Positions 25,078-34,538 of a stretch of DNA of 64,000 bases are shown here, one piece after another. Made by a program: the position numbers and the translations under genes. The stretch is taken from assembly GCA_034189165.1 (NCBI GenBank), contig JAXHVN010000040.1, forward strand, positions 1 to 64,000, written 5' to 3'. Position 1 is the stretch's first letter, and each line of letters begins with the position of its first letter. A model generated the notes under the pieces. The model did no database searches. It worked only from the letters and a program-made list of their open reading frames with translations, and was not told where the DNA came from. The DNA comes from JAASSS01 sp021767745 (GTDB lineage: Bacteria; Pseudomonadota; Gammaproteobacteria; UBA5335).

Positions 25078-28000
25078 GTGCTGACGCTCTGGCACAGCAA
25101 TCGCCTGGAGCGCCTGGCGGACCGGCTCGCCGGGCAGCTGGCCGCCCGCCCCGCGCCGCCGCTCGTGCCCGACTGCATCGTGGTGCAGCATCCGGGCATG
25201 GCGCAGTGGCTGCGGGTCGCGCTGGCGGCGCGGCTGGGTATCGCGGCGAACCTCGAATTCCTGCTCCCGGGCAGCCTGATCTGGCGACTGCTGCGCGCCC
25301 GCTGGCCGGAGCTGCCGGCGGAATCGGCCTGGAACAAGGGTCCGCTCACCCTGCGGGTGCTGGCGCAGCTGCCCACGCTGGCGACCGAGCCCGAGGGTGC
25401 GCCCCTGGCGGCGCATCTGCAGCCGCAGGACCCGGCACGTGCCTTCGAGCTGGCCAGCCGCATCGCCGATGTCTTCGATCAGTACCAGATCTACCGGCCG
25501 GCGCTGCTGGCGGCCTGGGAGGCCGGCAGCCCCGAAGGCTGGCAGGCGCCACTGTGGCGGCAACTGCGCGCCGCCATCGCCGAGCCGCATCGCGGCGCGC
25601 TGCTGACCCGTCTCGCCGGCCCGGACGGCGTGGCCGGCATCGCGGCCGACGCGTTGCCCATGCGCCTGAGCCTGTTCGGCATCTCCACCCTGCCGCCCGC
25701 CTACCTCGCGGTGCTCGGCGAGCTCGGCGCCCGCAGCGAAGTCGTCGGCTACCTGCTGAACCCCTGCGAGCACTGGTGGGCGGACGTCGTCGATGCGCGC
25801 ATGCTGGCCCGCCTGCGCCAGCGCTGGCGGGCCCGCGGACTGGCGGACGTCAGCGAATACTACGACGGCGCGCCGCCGCTGCTGGCCTCGCTCGGCCGCC
25901 AGCAGCGCGAGTTCCTGAACCAGCTGCAGGAGCTCTCGCCAGACGACACGCCGGACTTCCAGCCGCCGACGGGGCAGAGCCTGCTGGCCCGTCTGCAGCG
26001 CGACCTGCTCGAGTTCCGCCCGCCGGCGCCGGTCGGTCCACTGGCGCCGGCGGACCGCTCGCTCCAGATCCACGACTGCCACAGCCCGCTGCGCGAAGTG
26101 CAGGTGCTGCACGACCAGCTGCTGGCCCGTTTCGACGCCGACCCCTCGCTCGGCCCGGAAGACGTGCTGGTGATGGCGCCGAACATCGACGACTACGCCC
26201 CGCACCTGGCTGCCGTGTTCGACGGTGCGCCGGCCGAGCGGCGCCTGCCCTGGATGCTGGCCGACCGCCACGAACGGCGGGCCGAACCCCTGCTGCAGGC
26301 GGTGCTGGACCTGCTGGGGCTGCCGCAGTCGCGCTTCACCGCCGGCGAGGTCATGGCGCTGCTCGAACAGCCGGCCCTGATGCGCCGGCTGCGCCTGTCC
26401 GCCGCCGAGCTCGTCCGCCTGCGGCTGTGGATCCGCGAGAGCGGCGTGCGCTGGGGCCTCGATGCGCAGACCCGTCAGGAGCTCGACCTGCCCCCGGTGC
26501 AGACCCACACCTGGCGCTTCGGGCTGCAGCGGCTGCTGCTCGGCTACGCCATGGGGCCGCACGAAAGCGCCCTCACCGAGGCGCCGCAGCCATTCGCCGC
26601 GCTGGGTGCCGACGACGGCGAACTGCTCGGGCGGCTCACCGGACTGCTCGACACGCTCCAGCACCTGCGGCGCGAGCTGCGCCAGCCGCGTCCGGCCGCC
26701 GCCTGGCCGGCCGTGATCGAGCCGCTGCTCGCGCTGTTCGAGCCCGGCGATGAGGCCGAGCGCGTCGCCCTGCAGACCGTGCGCGACGCCCTCGCCCGGC
26801 TGGCGGCCGACGCCGAACTGGCCGGTCACGAGGCGCCGCTGGAGCTCGCCGTCGTCCGGGCGCAGCTGCAGCGCGAGCTCGACCGCCCGCAGCGCGCGCA
26901 GCGCTTCCTGACCGGGCAGATCACCTGCTGCAGCCTGCAGCCCATGCGCAGCCTGCCCTTCCGGCTGATCGTGCTGCTGGGCCTGAACGATGGCGCCTTC
27001 CCGCGCCAGCAGCAGCCAGTGAGTTTCGACCTGATGGCCACCCGGCCCCAGCCGGGCGATCGCCGCCGCCGCGACGAGGATCGTCAGCTCTTCCTCGAGG
27101 CCCTGATCTCGGCCCGCGAGCTGCTCTACCTCAGCTACCAGGGGCGCGATCCGCACGACAACAGTCCCCGTCCGCCCGCCAGCGTGATCGAGGAGCTGCT
27201 GGACACCATCGTCGGCATGCACGGCGAACCGGCGCGCGCGGCCGTGCTCACCCGCCAGCCGCTGCAGCCCTTCAGCCCCGCCTATATCGCGCCCACGGCC
27301 AGCGTGTTCACCTACGCCGCCGAGTGGCTCGCCGCGCCGCAGCCCGAAGTGCCCTTCGCCGCCACCCCCCTGCCGGCGCCGCCGGTGACGACGCTCTCGC
27401 TGGGCGAGCTGCACCGCTTCCTGCGCGATCCGGCGCGCTACTTCCTGCAGCAGCGCCTCGGCCTGGCCCTCGCCGAGGACGATCCGACGCTGCCGGACGA
27501 GGAAGTCTTCGCGCCGGATTCGCTGGCTGGCTACGCCCTGGACGAGCGGCTGCTGCATGGCGGACGGCGCGGCGAAAGCTGGGCGGCGATGCACGCCCGG
27601 CTGCGCGGCGAGGGCCGCCTGCCGGCGCCGCCATTCGATGCCCTGCTGCTCGGCGAGCGTCAACCGGCGCACGCGGCGCTGCAGCAGCTCCTCGCCGCGG
27701 CAGGCACGCCACTGCCGCCCTGCGAGGTGGATATCGTGATCGACGGCGTGCGCCTCACCGGCCATCTGGAACGTCTGACCAGTGAGGGCAACGTGCACGT
27801 GCGCCCGGGCCGGCTGCGGCCCAAGGACCGGCCCGGCTTCCTGCTCGAGCACCTGCTGCTGCAACTGGTGGACGCCGTGGACTGCCCGCGCGCCAGTCGC
27901 TTCCTGACGCTGAATCCCGAACCGGCGGCCGCCGAGCTGCCGGCACAGATCCCCGTGGAGGTGGCGCGCCGGCAGCTCGCGGCGCTCATCGCCCTCTACC

Positions 28001-28260
28001 GGCGCGGCCTGTGCGAGCCGCTGCCGGTGCTGCCGCGTGCCAGCGGGGCCTACGCGGCAGCGCTCGCCAAGGCGCCCGGTGACGAGCAGCAGAAGCACAA
28101 GGCGATGGCCAAGGCCCGTGTGGCCTGGGAGGGCCACGCGAAGTCGCGAGGCGAATGCGAGGATCCGGCCTACCGGCTGGCCTTCCGCGGCCGCGACCCG
28201 CTGGCGGCACCGGACTTCGGCGCGCTTGCCTGGCAGCTCTATGGCGAGGGCACGTGCTGA
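25078..28260 (+). CDS. recC: Exodeoxyribonuclease V subunit RecC
   Basis: This 1060-residue non-catalytic subunit of RecBCD splits DNA ends and recognises Chi. The N-terminus (LWHSNRLERLADRLAGQL… QHPGMAQWLRVALAARLGIAANLEF) closely follows E. coli RecC, as do DVFDQYQIYRP, LSLFGISTLPP, NPCEHWW and LLGLNDGAFPR. The length is close to the E. coli protein. The start is GTG 25078. The stop overlaps the recB start by one base (TGATG). Gene order recC-recB-recD without ptrA is usual outside Enterobacteria. The local Chi sequence cannot be derived from this window. Confidence 0.96.
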   Translation: MLTLWHSNRLERLADRLAGQLAARPAPPLVPDCIVVQHPGMAQWLRVALAARLGIAANLEFLLPGSLIWRLLRARWPELPAESAWNKGPLTLRVLAQLPTLATEPEGAPLAAHLQPQDPARAFELASRIADVFDQYQIYRPALLAAWEAGSPEGWQAPLWRQLRAAIAEPHRGALLTRLAGPDGVAGIAADALPMRLSLFGISTLPPAYLAVLGELGARSEVVGYLLNPCEHWWADVVDARMLARLRQRWRARGLADVSEYYDGAPPLLASLGRQQREFLNQLQELSPDDTPDFQPPTGQSLLARLQRDLLEFRPPAPVGPLAPADRSLQIHDCHSPLREVQVLHDQLLARFDADPSLGPEDVLVMAPNIDDYAPHLAAVFDGAPAERRLPWMLADRHERRAEPLLQAVLDLLGLPQSRFTAGEVMALLEQPALMRRLRLSAAELVRLRLWIRESGVRWGLDAQTRQELDLPPVQTHTWRFGLQRLLLGYAMGPHESALTEAPQPFAALGADDGELLGRLTGLLDTLQHLRRELRQPRPAAAWPAVIEPLLALFEPGDEAERVALQTVRDALARLAADAELAGHEAPLELAVVRAQLQRELDRPQRAQRFLTGQITCCSLQPMRSLPFRLIVLLGLNDGAFPRQQQPVSFDLMATRPQPGDRRRRDEDRQLFLEALISARELLYLSYQGRDPHDNSPRPPASVIEELLDTIVGMHGEPARAAVLTRQPLQPFSPAYIAPTASVFTYAAEWLAAPQPEVPFAATPLPAPPVTTLSLGELHRFLRDPARYFLQQRLGLALAEDDPTLPDEEVFAPDSLAGYALDERLLHGGRRGESWAAMHARLRGEGRLPAPPFDALLLGERQPAHAALQQLLAAAGTPLPPCEVDIVIDGVRLTGHLERLTSEGNVHVRPGRLRPKDRPGFLLEHLLLQLVDAVDCPRASRFLTLNPEPAAAELPAQIPVEVARRQLAALIALYRRGLCEPLPVLPRASGAYAAALAKAPGDEQQKHKAMAKARVAWEGHAKSRGECEDPAYRLAFRGRDPLAAPDFGALAWQLYGEGTC

Positions 28261-31200
28261 TGCCGCCGCTCGTGCTGTCCGAACTGCCGCTGCAGGGCAC
28301 GCACCTGATCGAGGCCAGCGCCGGCACCGGCAAGACCTACACGCTGGCCGCGCTTTATCTGCGGGCGCTGCTGGAACGCGAGCTCGACGTCACGCAGATT
28401 TTGGTCGTCACCTTCACCAATGCCGCCGCCGCAGAGTTGCGCGAGCGCATCCGGGCGCGGCTGTGCAGCGCGCAGGCGGCCCTCGCCGGGCCACCGGCCG
28501 CCGACGAGGAGCCGGTGATCGCCGCGCTGCGCCAGCGCATCGCCGCCGCCGATGCCCGGCGGCTGCTCGCCGACGCGCTCACCCGGCTGGACGAGGCCGC
28601 CATCCACACCATCCACGGCTACTGCCACCGCGTGCTGCAGAGCCGTGCCTTCGACAGCGGCGAGGCGCTCGAGACCGCGCTGGTGACCGACGAGCGCCTG
28701 CTGCGGCGCGATGCCGTCAGCGACTTCTGGCGTCGGCATTGCCACGGCGTGTCGACCGAATACGCCGACTGGCTGCGCTCCGTGTGGGCGACTCCGGCCG
28801 AACTGCAGCGAACGCTGCAGGACTGGCCGCAACGCCCGGATGTGCAGGTGCTGCCGGCACTGCCGCCCGACACGCCGCAGCGACTGGCGGACGAACTCGC
28901 CGCGCGGCGCGAGGCGATCGCCAGGCTGTGGGCCGAACAGGGCGAGGCCGTGCGCGACCTGCTGAGCAACGATCCGGCGCTGAGCCGGGCAGCACCGACG
29001 TTCAATCGTGACCAGATCCAGCAGCTGCTGGCGAAATTCGAAACCTGGCTGGGCGGACAGATACCGTTGCCGGGTATCTGCGAGCGGCTGAGCCAGACGT
29101 TCATCGACGCGCACTGCAAGCGGGGGAAACCGCCGCCGCGCCACGCGCTCTTCGCGGCCATGGACGAGGTGGTGGCGCTGGCAGGGGAGCTGGCCACTGC
29201 CCGGCGCGTGCAGGTGCTCACCGAGGCACAGGCGTATTTGCAGCGCGAGCTGCCCCGCCGGCGCGACCGGCTGCGTCAGCGCGGCTACGACGACCTGCTG
29301 CGCCGCCTCGCCGAGGCATTGGCGCAGCCGGCGGGCGGCGCGGTGCTGGCGGCGGCGCTGCGCGCGGCGCAGCCGCTGGCGATGATCGACGAGTTCCAGG
29401 ACACCGACCCGCTGCAGTACGGCATCTTCCGTCGCATCTATCCGGAGCCGCCTGCGGACGTCGAGGCCGCCCATGGCCTGCTGCTGATCGGCGACCCCAA
29501 GCAGGCGATCTATCGGTTTCGCGGCGCGGACATCTACACCTACATCGCCGCCCGCCGCGCCATTGCCCCCAGCCGGCGCCACACGCTCGACAGCAACTGG
29601 CGCTCGACGCCGGCGCTGGTCGAGGCGGTGAACGCGATCTTCGGCCGCGCCGAACAACCCTTTCGCAGCGAGGACATCCCCTTCACGCCCGTCAAGGCCC
29701 GCGGGCCGGCCGGCGGCAGGACGCTGACACTGCCCGGCGAGCCGGCGGCGCTGGTGGTCTGGCCGCTGTCACTGACCGAGCGCAGCGCGGTGCGCGGCAA
29801 GACGGCGGACGGCATCCGTCGGGAGGCCGCCTACGCGCAGGCCTTCACCGCCTGCGCGCTGGAGATCCGCCGGCTGCTGGAGGCGGCAGCGGCCGGCACC
29901 GCGCGGCTGGGCGAGCGGCCGCTCGCAGCCAGCGACATCGCCGTGCTGGTGCGGACTCACCACGAGGCCGAGCTCCTGCGCGCGCGGCTCGCCGGGCATG
30001 GCCTCGCCAGCGTCTGCCACAGCCGCCAGAGCGTGCTCGCCGCGCCGGAGGCGCAGGATCTGGCACGGGTGCTCGCCGCCATCGCCGCGCCGCAGGACAT
30101 CGCTGGCCTGCGCACGGCGCTGGCGACGCCGCTGCTGGGCCTCGATGCCGCCACACTGGCCGCCGAGCAGCAGGATGAACGGGCCTTCGAGCGCCGGATC
30201 GCCCAGTTTCAGGACTACCGGGCGCGCTGGCAGCGCGAAGGCGTGCTGGCGATGCTGCACACCCTGATCCGCGAGTACGACGTGGCGGCCCGGCTGCGCA
30301 GCCGACCGGATGGCGAGCGGGCATTGACCGACCTGCTGCACCTCGGCGAGCTGCTGCAGGCGGCGAGCGAGCGCGTGCGCGGCACCGCCGCGCTGCTGCG
30401 CTGGCTGGCCGAGGCGCGGCGCGATGCGGGCACGGCCGCCGCCGGTGAGGCCGCCCAGCTGCGCCTGGAGACCGACGCGCAGTTGATCCAGATCGTCACC
30501 CTGCACAAGAGCAAGGGTCTGGAGTACCCGATCGTCTTCCTGCCCACGCTGTGGAGCGATCGCAACGACCGCGGCGGCCGCGACGGCAAGGCGCTGGTGG
30601 TGGCGCATGATCCGCAGACGCTGCAGCCGATCCTCGATCTGGGCTCGGCGCAGCGGGAACGGCACCAGGCACTGGCCGCGCAGGCGCAGCTGGCCGAGAT
30701 GGTGCGGCTGGTCTACGTCGGACTCACGCGCGCGCAGCATCGGCTCTACCTCAGCTGGGGGCCGGTGGCGGACGTGACGGCATCGGGGCTGGCCTCGCTG
30801 CTGTACCCGGGCGAGCCGGCCGTGCCGATGGATACCGTGGCCTGCCAGGCGCCGTTCGAGGCGCTGGCCCGGCAGGCCGCCGGACTGGTGCTGGCACCCC
30901 TGCCGAACGGCGCGGCCGAGGCACCGGATCGCTGCCCCCCGCCGGCGCCCGGGCACGGGCCGGCGCCCGCGACCGCCGGCGCACGGCCGCCCCCGCGGGC
31001 CGTGCCCCAGCGCTGGCGCCAGAGCAGCTACAGCGCGCTGGCGCTGCAGGCCGAGCCGCTGTTCGATCTGCCGGACCACGCCGGCGAGGAGGCAACGGCG
31101 TCGGGCGCCGAGGGCGGGCCTCCCCCCGGGCCATCGGCATCGCCGGCGGCCGAGGCAGCGCTGGATGAGATCCGCGCCGGCTTCCCGCGTGGGCCGCAAC

Positions 31201-31892
31201 CGGGCAGCTGTCTGCATGCACTGCTGGAAACGCTGCCCTTCGCCGCCAGCGCGAGCGAGATCGCCGATACGGCCCGGCCAACGCTGACCCGCTTCGGCCT
31301 GGCCAGCGCCCTCGCCGAGCCGCTCGGCGTCTGGCTCGCCGAGGCGCTGGCCACGCCGCTGCCCGCCTGCGGACCGGCCGCGCCGCCGCCGCTGGCCGCC
31401 GTTGCGCCCACGGCCCGGCTGAACGAACTGGCGTTTCATTTCCCGGTCGACCACCTGCAGCCGGGGGCGCTCGGCGCGCTGCTGCGCGACTACGACCTGC
31501 CCTCCGCCACGCGGCCGCTGACCTTCGCCACCGTCACCGGCATGATCAAGGGCTATGTGGATCTGGTCTTCACGCACGAGGCGCGCTGGTACGTGGCCGA
31601 CTACAAGTCCAATCATCTCGGCGGCCAGTGGCAGGACTACCGCGCCGGTGGCCTGCGCGCGGCGGTGGCGGCGCATCGCTACGACCTGCAGTACCTCCTC
31701 TATGCGCTCGCGCTGCACCGCTACCTCGGCCAGCGCCTGCCCGACTACCGGTACGAGACGCACTTCGGCGGCATTCATTACCTGTTCCTGCGCGGCATGA
31801 GCCCGGCCGCGCCGGGCTGCGGCGTGCATGCCTATCGGCCCGAGGCGGCGCTGATCGAGCGGCTCGACGCGCTGATGGGCCCGCCGCCGTGA
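28260..31892 (+). CDS. recB: Exodeoxyribonuclease V subunit RecB (helicase-nuclease)
   Basis: This 1210-residue protein is the 3'-5' helicase and sole nuclease of RecBCD. The Walker A motif is EASAGTGKTYTLA (about residues 18-30). Further motifs are VTFTNAAAAELRER, MIDEFQDTDPLQY (Walker B), GDPKQAIYRFRGADI and LHKSKGLEYPIVFLP, and the Arg motif is in YVGLTRAQHRLYL. The C-terminal nuclease shows GMIKGYVDLVF and WYVADYKSNHLG, with Asp/Asp/Lys as in E. coli, and LQYLLYALALHRYL. A Pro/Ala-rich linker (about 900-960) joins helicase to nuclease. The start ATG 28260 overlaps the recC stop, and the stop overlaps recD. Confidence 0.97.
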   Translation: MPPLVLSELPLQGTHLIEASAGTGKTYTLAALYLRALLERELDVTQILVVTFTNAAAAELRERIRARLCSAQAALAGPPAADEEPVIAALRQRIAAADARRLLADALTRLDEAAIHTIHGYCHRVLQSRAFDSGEALETALVTDERLLRRDAVSDFWRRHCHGVSTEYADWLRSVWATPAELQRTLQDWPQRPDVQVLPALPPDTPQRLADELAARREAIARLWAEQGEAVRDLLSNDPALSRAAPTFNRDQIQQLLAKFETWLGGQIPLPGICERLSQTFIDAHCKRGKPPPRHALFAAMDEVVALAGELATARRVQVLTEAQAYLQRELPRRRDRLRQRGYDDLLRRLAEALAQPAGGAVLAAALRAAQPLAMIDEFQDTDPLQYGIFRRIYPEPPADVEAAHGLLLIGDPKQAIYRFRGADIYTYIAARRAIAPSRRHTLDSNWRSTPALVEAVNAIFGRAEQPFRSEDIPFTPVKARGPAGGRTLTLPGEPAALVVWPLSLTERSAVRGKTADGIRREAAYAQAFTACALEIRRLLEAAAAGTARLGERPLAASDIAVLVRTHHEAELLRARLAGHGLASVCHSRQSVLAAPEAQDLARVLAAIAAPQDIAGLRTALATPLLGLDAATLAAEQQDERAFERRIAQFQDYRARWQREGVLAMLHTLIREYDVAARLRSRPDGERALTDLLHLGELLQAASERVRGTAALLRWLAEARRDAGTAAAGEAAQLRLETDAQLIQIVTLHKSKGLEYPIVFLPTLWSDRNDRGGRDGKALVVAHDPQTLQPILDLGSAQRERHQALAAQAQLAEMVRLVYVGLTRAQHRLYLSWGPVADVTASGLASLLYPGEPAVPMDTVACQAPFEALARQAAGLVLAPLPNGAAEAPDRCPPPAPGHGPAPATAGARPPPRAVPQRWRQSSYSALALQAEPLFDLPDHAGEEATASGAEGGPPPGPSASPAAEAALDEIRAGFPRGPQPGSCLHALLETLPFAASASEIADTARPTLTRFGLASALAEPLGVWLAEALATPLPACGPAAPPPLAAVAPTARLNELAFHFPVDHLQPGALGALLRDYDLPSATRPLTFATVTGMIKGYVDLVFTHEARWYVADYKSNHLGGQWQDYRAGGLRAAVAAHRYDLQYLLYALALHRYLGQRLPDYRYETHFGGIHYLFLRGMSPAAPGCGVHAYRPEAALIERLDALMGPPP

Positions 31893-33754
31893 CGCGCCAG
31901 CTCGACTGGCTGGAGGACACCCCACCGCCCTCGCCACCACCACCGCCTCCCCCCTCCCCGCCGGACGCCGACTCGCCCGCACTGCGACCCCTGGACGTGC
32001 ACTTCGGCCGCTGCCTGGAGGCGCTGACGCCACGGCCGGTCGCCGCGCTCGGTCCGGCCGCCGCGCTGGCGAGCTTCGCCGCCGGCCAGGGCGCGAGCTG
32101 CATCGACCTCACGCCTTGGGCCGGCCAGCCGGGGCCCGGCCCGTGGGCCGATCGGACCCTCCCGGCGATGGCCGACTGGCGCCGGCAGCTGCTGGCCAGC
32201 GAGGTGGTCGCCGCTGGCGAGGCCGGCCTGCCGCTGGTGCTGGATACGCACAACCGTCTCTACCTGCTGCGCTTCTTCGCCGACGAGGCCGAGCTGGCCC
32301 GCGTGATCCACCGGCTCGCCGAGGCGCCGGTGACGGTGGACGAGCCTCGGCTGCAGGCCGAGCTCGACAGGCTGTTCGGTCCGGACGATCCGGAGCAGCG
32401 GCTGGCCGCCGCCAACGCCGCCCTCGGCCGGCTGGCGATCGTCTCCGGCGGGCCGGGCACCGGCAAGACGACCACCGTGGTGCGGCTGCTGGCGCTGCTG
32501 GTCGCGCTCTGGCCACATGCCACCCGGCCGCCGCGTATCGCCCTGGCCGCGCCCACCGGCAAAGCAGCGAACCGCCTGGCCCAGAGCGTGGCCGCGCAGC
32601 GGGCGGCGCTGCCCGCCGCGTTGGCCGAGCCCATCCCGACGCAGGCCCTCACCCTGCACCGGCTGCTCGGCTACCAGCCCGGCCGTGAGCGGCCGGCGCA
32701 CGATGCGCGCCGCCCGCTGCACGCCGACATCATCGTGATCGACGAGGCCTCGATGGTGGACCTGGCGATGATGGCGCGCCTGGCGCGCGCGCTGCCGGAG
32801 ACGGCGCGACTGATCCTGCTCGGCGATCGCGATCAGCTCGCCTCGGTACAGGCCGGCGCCGTACTGGGCGATCTGTGCGCCGGCTACCGCGGCTATTCGC
32901 CGGCACGGGCCGCGCGCCTGCGCCGACTGTGTCCGGCCGCCACGGTGCCCGAGCAGGCCACGGCCAGCCCGCTGGCCGATGGCATCGCCCTGCTGAATCG
33001 CAGCTATCGCTTTCGCGCCGAGGGTGGCATCGGCCGGCTGGCCGTGGCGGTGCGCGCCGGCGACGCGGCAGCCACCCGCGCGGCCCTCGCCGTGGATGAT
33101 CCCGCGCTGCGCCTGCAGCCACTGATGCCCGCCCAGCCGAGCTGGGGCGGAGCCGTCGCGCTGGCGGATCGGTACGCGCAGCTGCTGCACGATGCAGCGC
33201 CCGCCGAGGCCCTGGCGGCGTTCGAGCGGCTGCGGGTGCTGTGTGCGCTGCGCGAGGGTCCGTTCGGCGTGATCGAGCTGAACCGGCAGATCGAACAGGC
33301 GCTGCGCCGGCGCGGCCTGATCGGCGCAGACGGGGCCGGACGGGCCATCATCATCACCCGCAACGACTACACGCTGGGCCTGTTCAACGGCGACATCGGC
33401 CTGCTGGCGTACGAGCCCGAGCACGGCGGCCTGCGGGCGTGCTTCCCGCAGCCCGGCGGCGTGCGCCGGCTGTCGCCGGCACGGCTGCCGCCGCACGAGA
33501 GCGTGTTTGCGATGACGGTGCACAAGTCGCAGGGTTCGGAGTTCGACGAGGTCGTGCTGGTGCTGCCGCCGCAGCCTCATCCGCTGGTGACCCGCGAGCT
33601 GCTCTACACCGGCCTCACCCGGGCGCGCGAGCGCCTGGTGATCGAGGCCGGCGAGCCGACCCTGGAGGCAGCGGTGCGCCAGCCCACCGAGCGACCCTCG
33701 GGGCTGCGCGATCGGCTCTGGCCGACCGCCGCCGACACTCCGCCGGCGATCTGA
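31889..33754 (+). CDS. recD: Exodeoxyribonuclease V subunit RecD (5'-3' helicase)
   Basis: This 621-residue superfamily 1B helicase has Walker A SGGPGTGKTTTVVRLL, AAPTGKAANRLAQS, the Walker B region IVIDEASMVDLAMM, LLGDRDQLASVQAGAVLGDLC, and the C-terminal MTVHKSQGSEFDEV and YTGLTRARERLVI. It starts at GTG 31889 with a 4-base overlap (GTGA) with recB, so the three subunits are coupled. An odd feature is a proline-rich tract at residues 12-25 (PPPSPPPPPPPSPP) absent from E. coli RecD. It probably forms a flexible N-terminal arm, since the rest aligns well. Confidence 0.96.
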   Translation: MTRQLDWLEDTPPPSPPPPPPPSPPDADSPALRPLDVHFGRCLEALTPRPVAALGPAAALASFAAGQGASCIDLTPWAGQPGPGPWADRTLPAMADWRRQLLASEVVAAGEAGLPLVLDTHNRLYLLRFFADEAELARVIHRLAEAPVTVDEPRLQAELDRLFGPDDPEQRLAAANAALGRLAIVSGGPGTGKTTTVVRLLALLVALWPHATRPPRIALAAPTGKAANRLAQSVAAQRAALPAALAEPIPTQALTLHRLLGYQPGRERPAHDARRPLHADIIVIDEASMVDLAMMARLARALPETARLILLGDRDQLASVQAGAVLGDLCAGYRGYSPARAARLRRLCPAATVPEQATASPLADGIALLNRSYRFRAEGGIGRLAVAVRAGDAAATRAALAVDDPALRLQPLMPAQPSWGGAVALADRYAQLLHDAAPAEALAAFERLRVLCALREGPFGVIELNRQIEQALRRRGLIGADGAGRAIIITRNDYTLGLFNGDIGLLAYEPEHGGLRACFPQPGGVRRLSPARLPPHESVFAMTVHKSQGSEFDEVVLVLPPQPHPLVTRELLYTGLTRARERLVIEAGEPTLEAAVRQPTERPSGLRDRLWPTAADTPPAI

Positions 33755-33956
33755 GACCGCCACGCCGGGACGCCGCCGGGCCATGCCGGCAGGCACCGCG
33801 GCTGCGCGGCAGCCGACCTCCGCGCCATCGCCGGAACGTCAAGCCAAGCTGACGATTCAGACTGACCGGCCAGCGCATCCGCGCAGCTGCTCTGGCCGTC
33901 TGGGCGAGTTGTCGCCGGGCCGTAGCAATCACTGCACGACAGTGTAACATTCGCTA

Positions 33957-33976
33957 ACGTCGCCAATGGGCGACGT
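33957..33976. promoter_or_regulatory. Perfect 8-bp inverted repeat upstream of the marR operon
   Basis: ACGTCGCC-AATG-GGCGACGT (20 bases) lies 61 bases before the marR start, in a 283-base region without genes. It may be a regulator site or a hairpin at the 3' end of the recCBD transcript. No T-tract follows. Confidence 0.45.
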
Positions 33977-34021
33977 GCTCCGGGTCGTCCTGGAGAAACC
34001 CCTATCCCCGTTTTACTTTGA

Positions 34022-34037
34022 ATGCTAATATTTGCAT
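34022..34037. promoter_or_regulatory. MarR-type operator touching the marR start codon
   Basis: ATGCTAATATTTGCAT is a near-perfect 16-bp palindrome (14 of 16 positions symmetric) ending directly at ATG 34038. Its AT-rich form fits SlyA/EmrR-type operators, and the position suggests autorepression. Confidence 0.7.
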
Positions 34038-34538
34038 ATGGAAGATTACGTCTCGGAGATCGGCCCCCTGCTCGGGCGTGTCTCCCGCAAATGGCGGCGG
34101 GCGGTCGATGCCCGTCTGGCACGGGACGGCCTGAGCCAGGCGCGCTGGCTGATCCTGTATTACCTGCAGCAGGACATGGAAGGCTATACGCAGCGCGAGC
34201 TGGCACGGCACCTGGGGATCGAGGAGCCGACGCTGGCGCGCACCTTGGATCATCTGGAGGGTCGCCGCCTGCTGACACGCCGGCCCTGCGAGCATGACCG
34301 GCGGGCCAAGCGCCTGTGGCTCACCGCGGCCGGTCGCGAGGTGCTGCAAGGCCTGAACGAGGTGATCGACGAGACCCGCCAGGCACTGCTGCGGGATGTC
34401 GAGCCGGACCACCTGCTGGCACTGATCGACACGCTGCAGCGCATCGAACGCAACTGGGGCAAGGCCTACGGTCTGCCGTCGGCCAGGGCCGCGGAGTCCG
34501 GCGCCGCCGATGCCGCAGAGCCCGGAGGTACCGACTGA
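34038..34538 (+). CDS. MarR-family transcriptional regulator (SlyA/EmrR-like)
   Basis: This 166-residue winged-helix protein has GLSQARWLILYYLQQ, the recognition region TQRELARHLGIEEPTLARTLDHLEGRRLL and the wing RRPCEHDRRAKRLWLT, all typical of SlyA/EmrR. It probably binds as a dimer to the palindrome at its own start codon and is released by drugs or phenolic compounds. ATG 34038 is used; a TTG at 34032 is less likely. No Shine-Dalgarno is visible, so translation may be leaderless or weak. The gene overlaps the efflux adaptor gene by one base, so it controls and is co-transcribed with emrAB. The ligand is unknown. Confidence 0.9.
   Translation: MEDYVSEIGPLLGRVSRKWRRAVDARLARDGLSQARWLILYYLQQDMEGYTQRELARHLGIEEPTLARTLDHLEGRRLLTRRPCEHDRRAKRLWLTAAGREVLQGLNEVIDETRQALLRDVEPDHLLALIDTLQRIERNWGKAYGLPSARAAESGAADAAEPGGTD

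Noticed and set aside
23872..28137. 1421-codon open frame on the minus strand opposite recC
   Set aside because: It is antisense to recC, which has clear family motifs. Its translation is arginine/glutamine/leucine-rich repeats of low diversity with no domain, the usual result of high-GC coding bias.
29769..33796. Long minus-strand open frames opposite recB and recD
   Set aside because: The composition is His/Arg/Gly/Gln-rich with no recognisable motif. They are the antisense shadows of strongly supported helicase genes.
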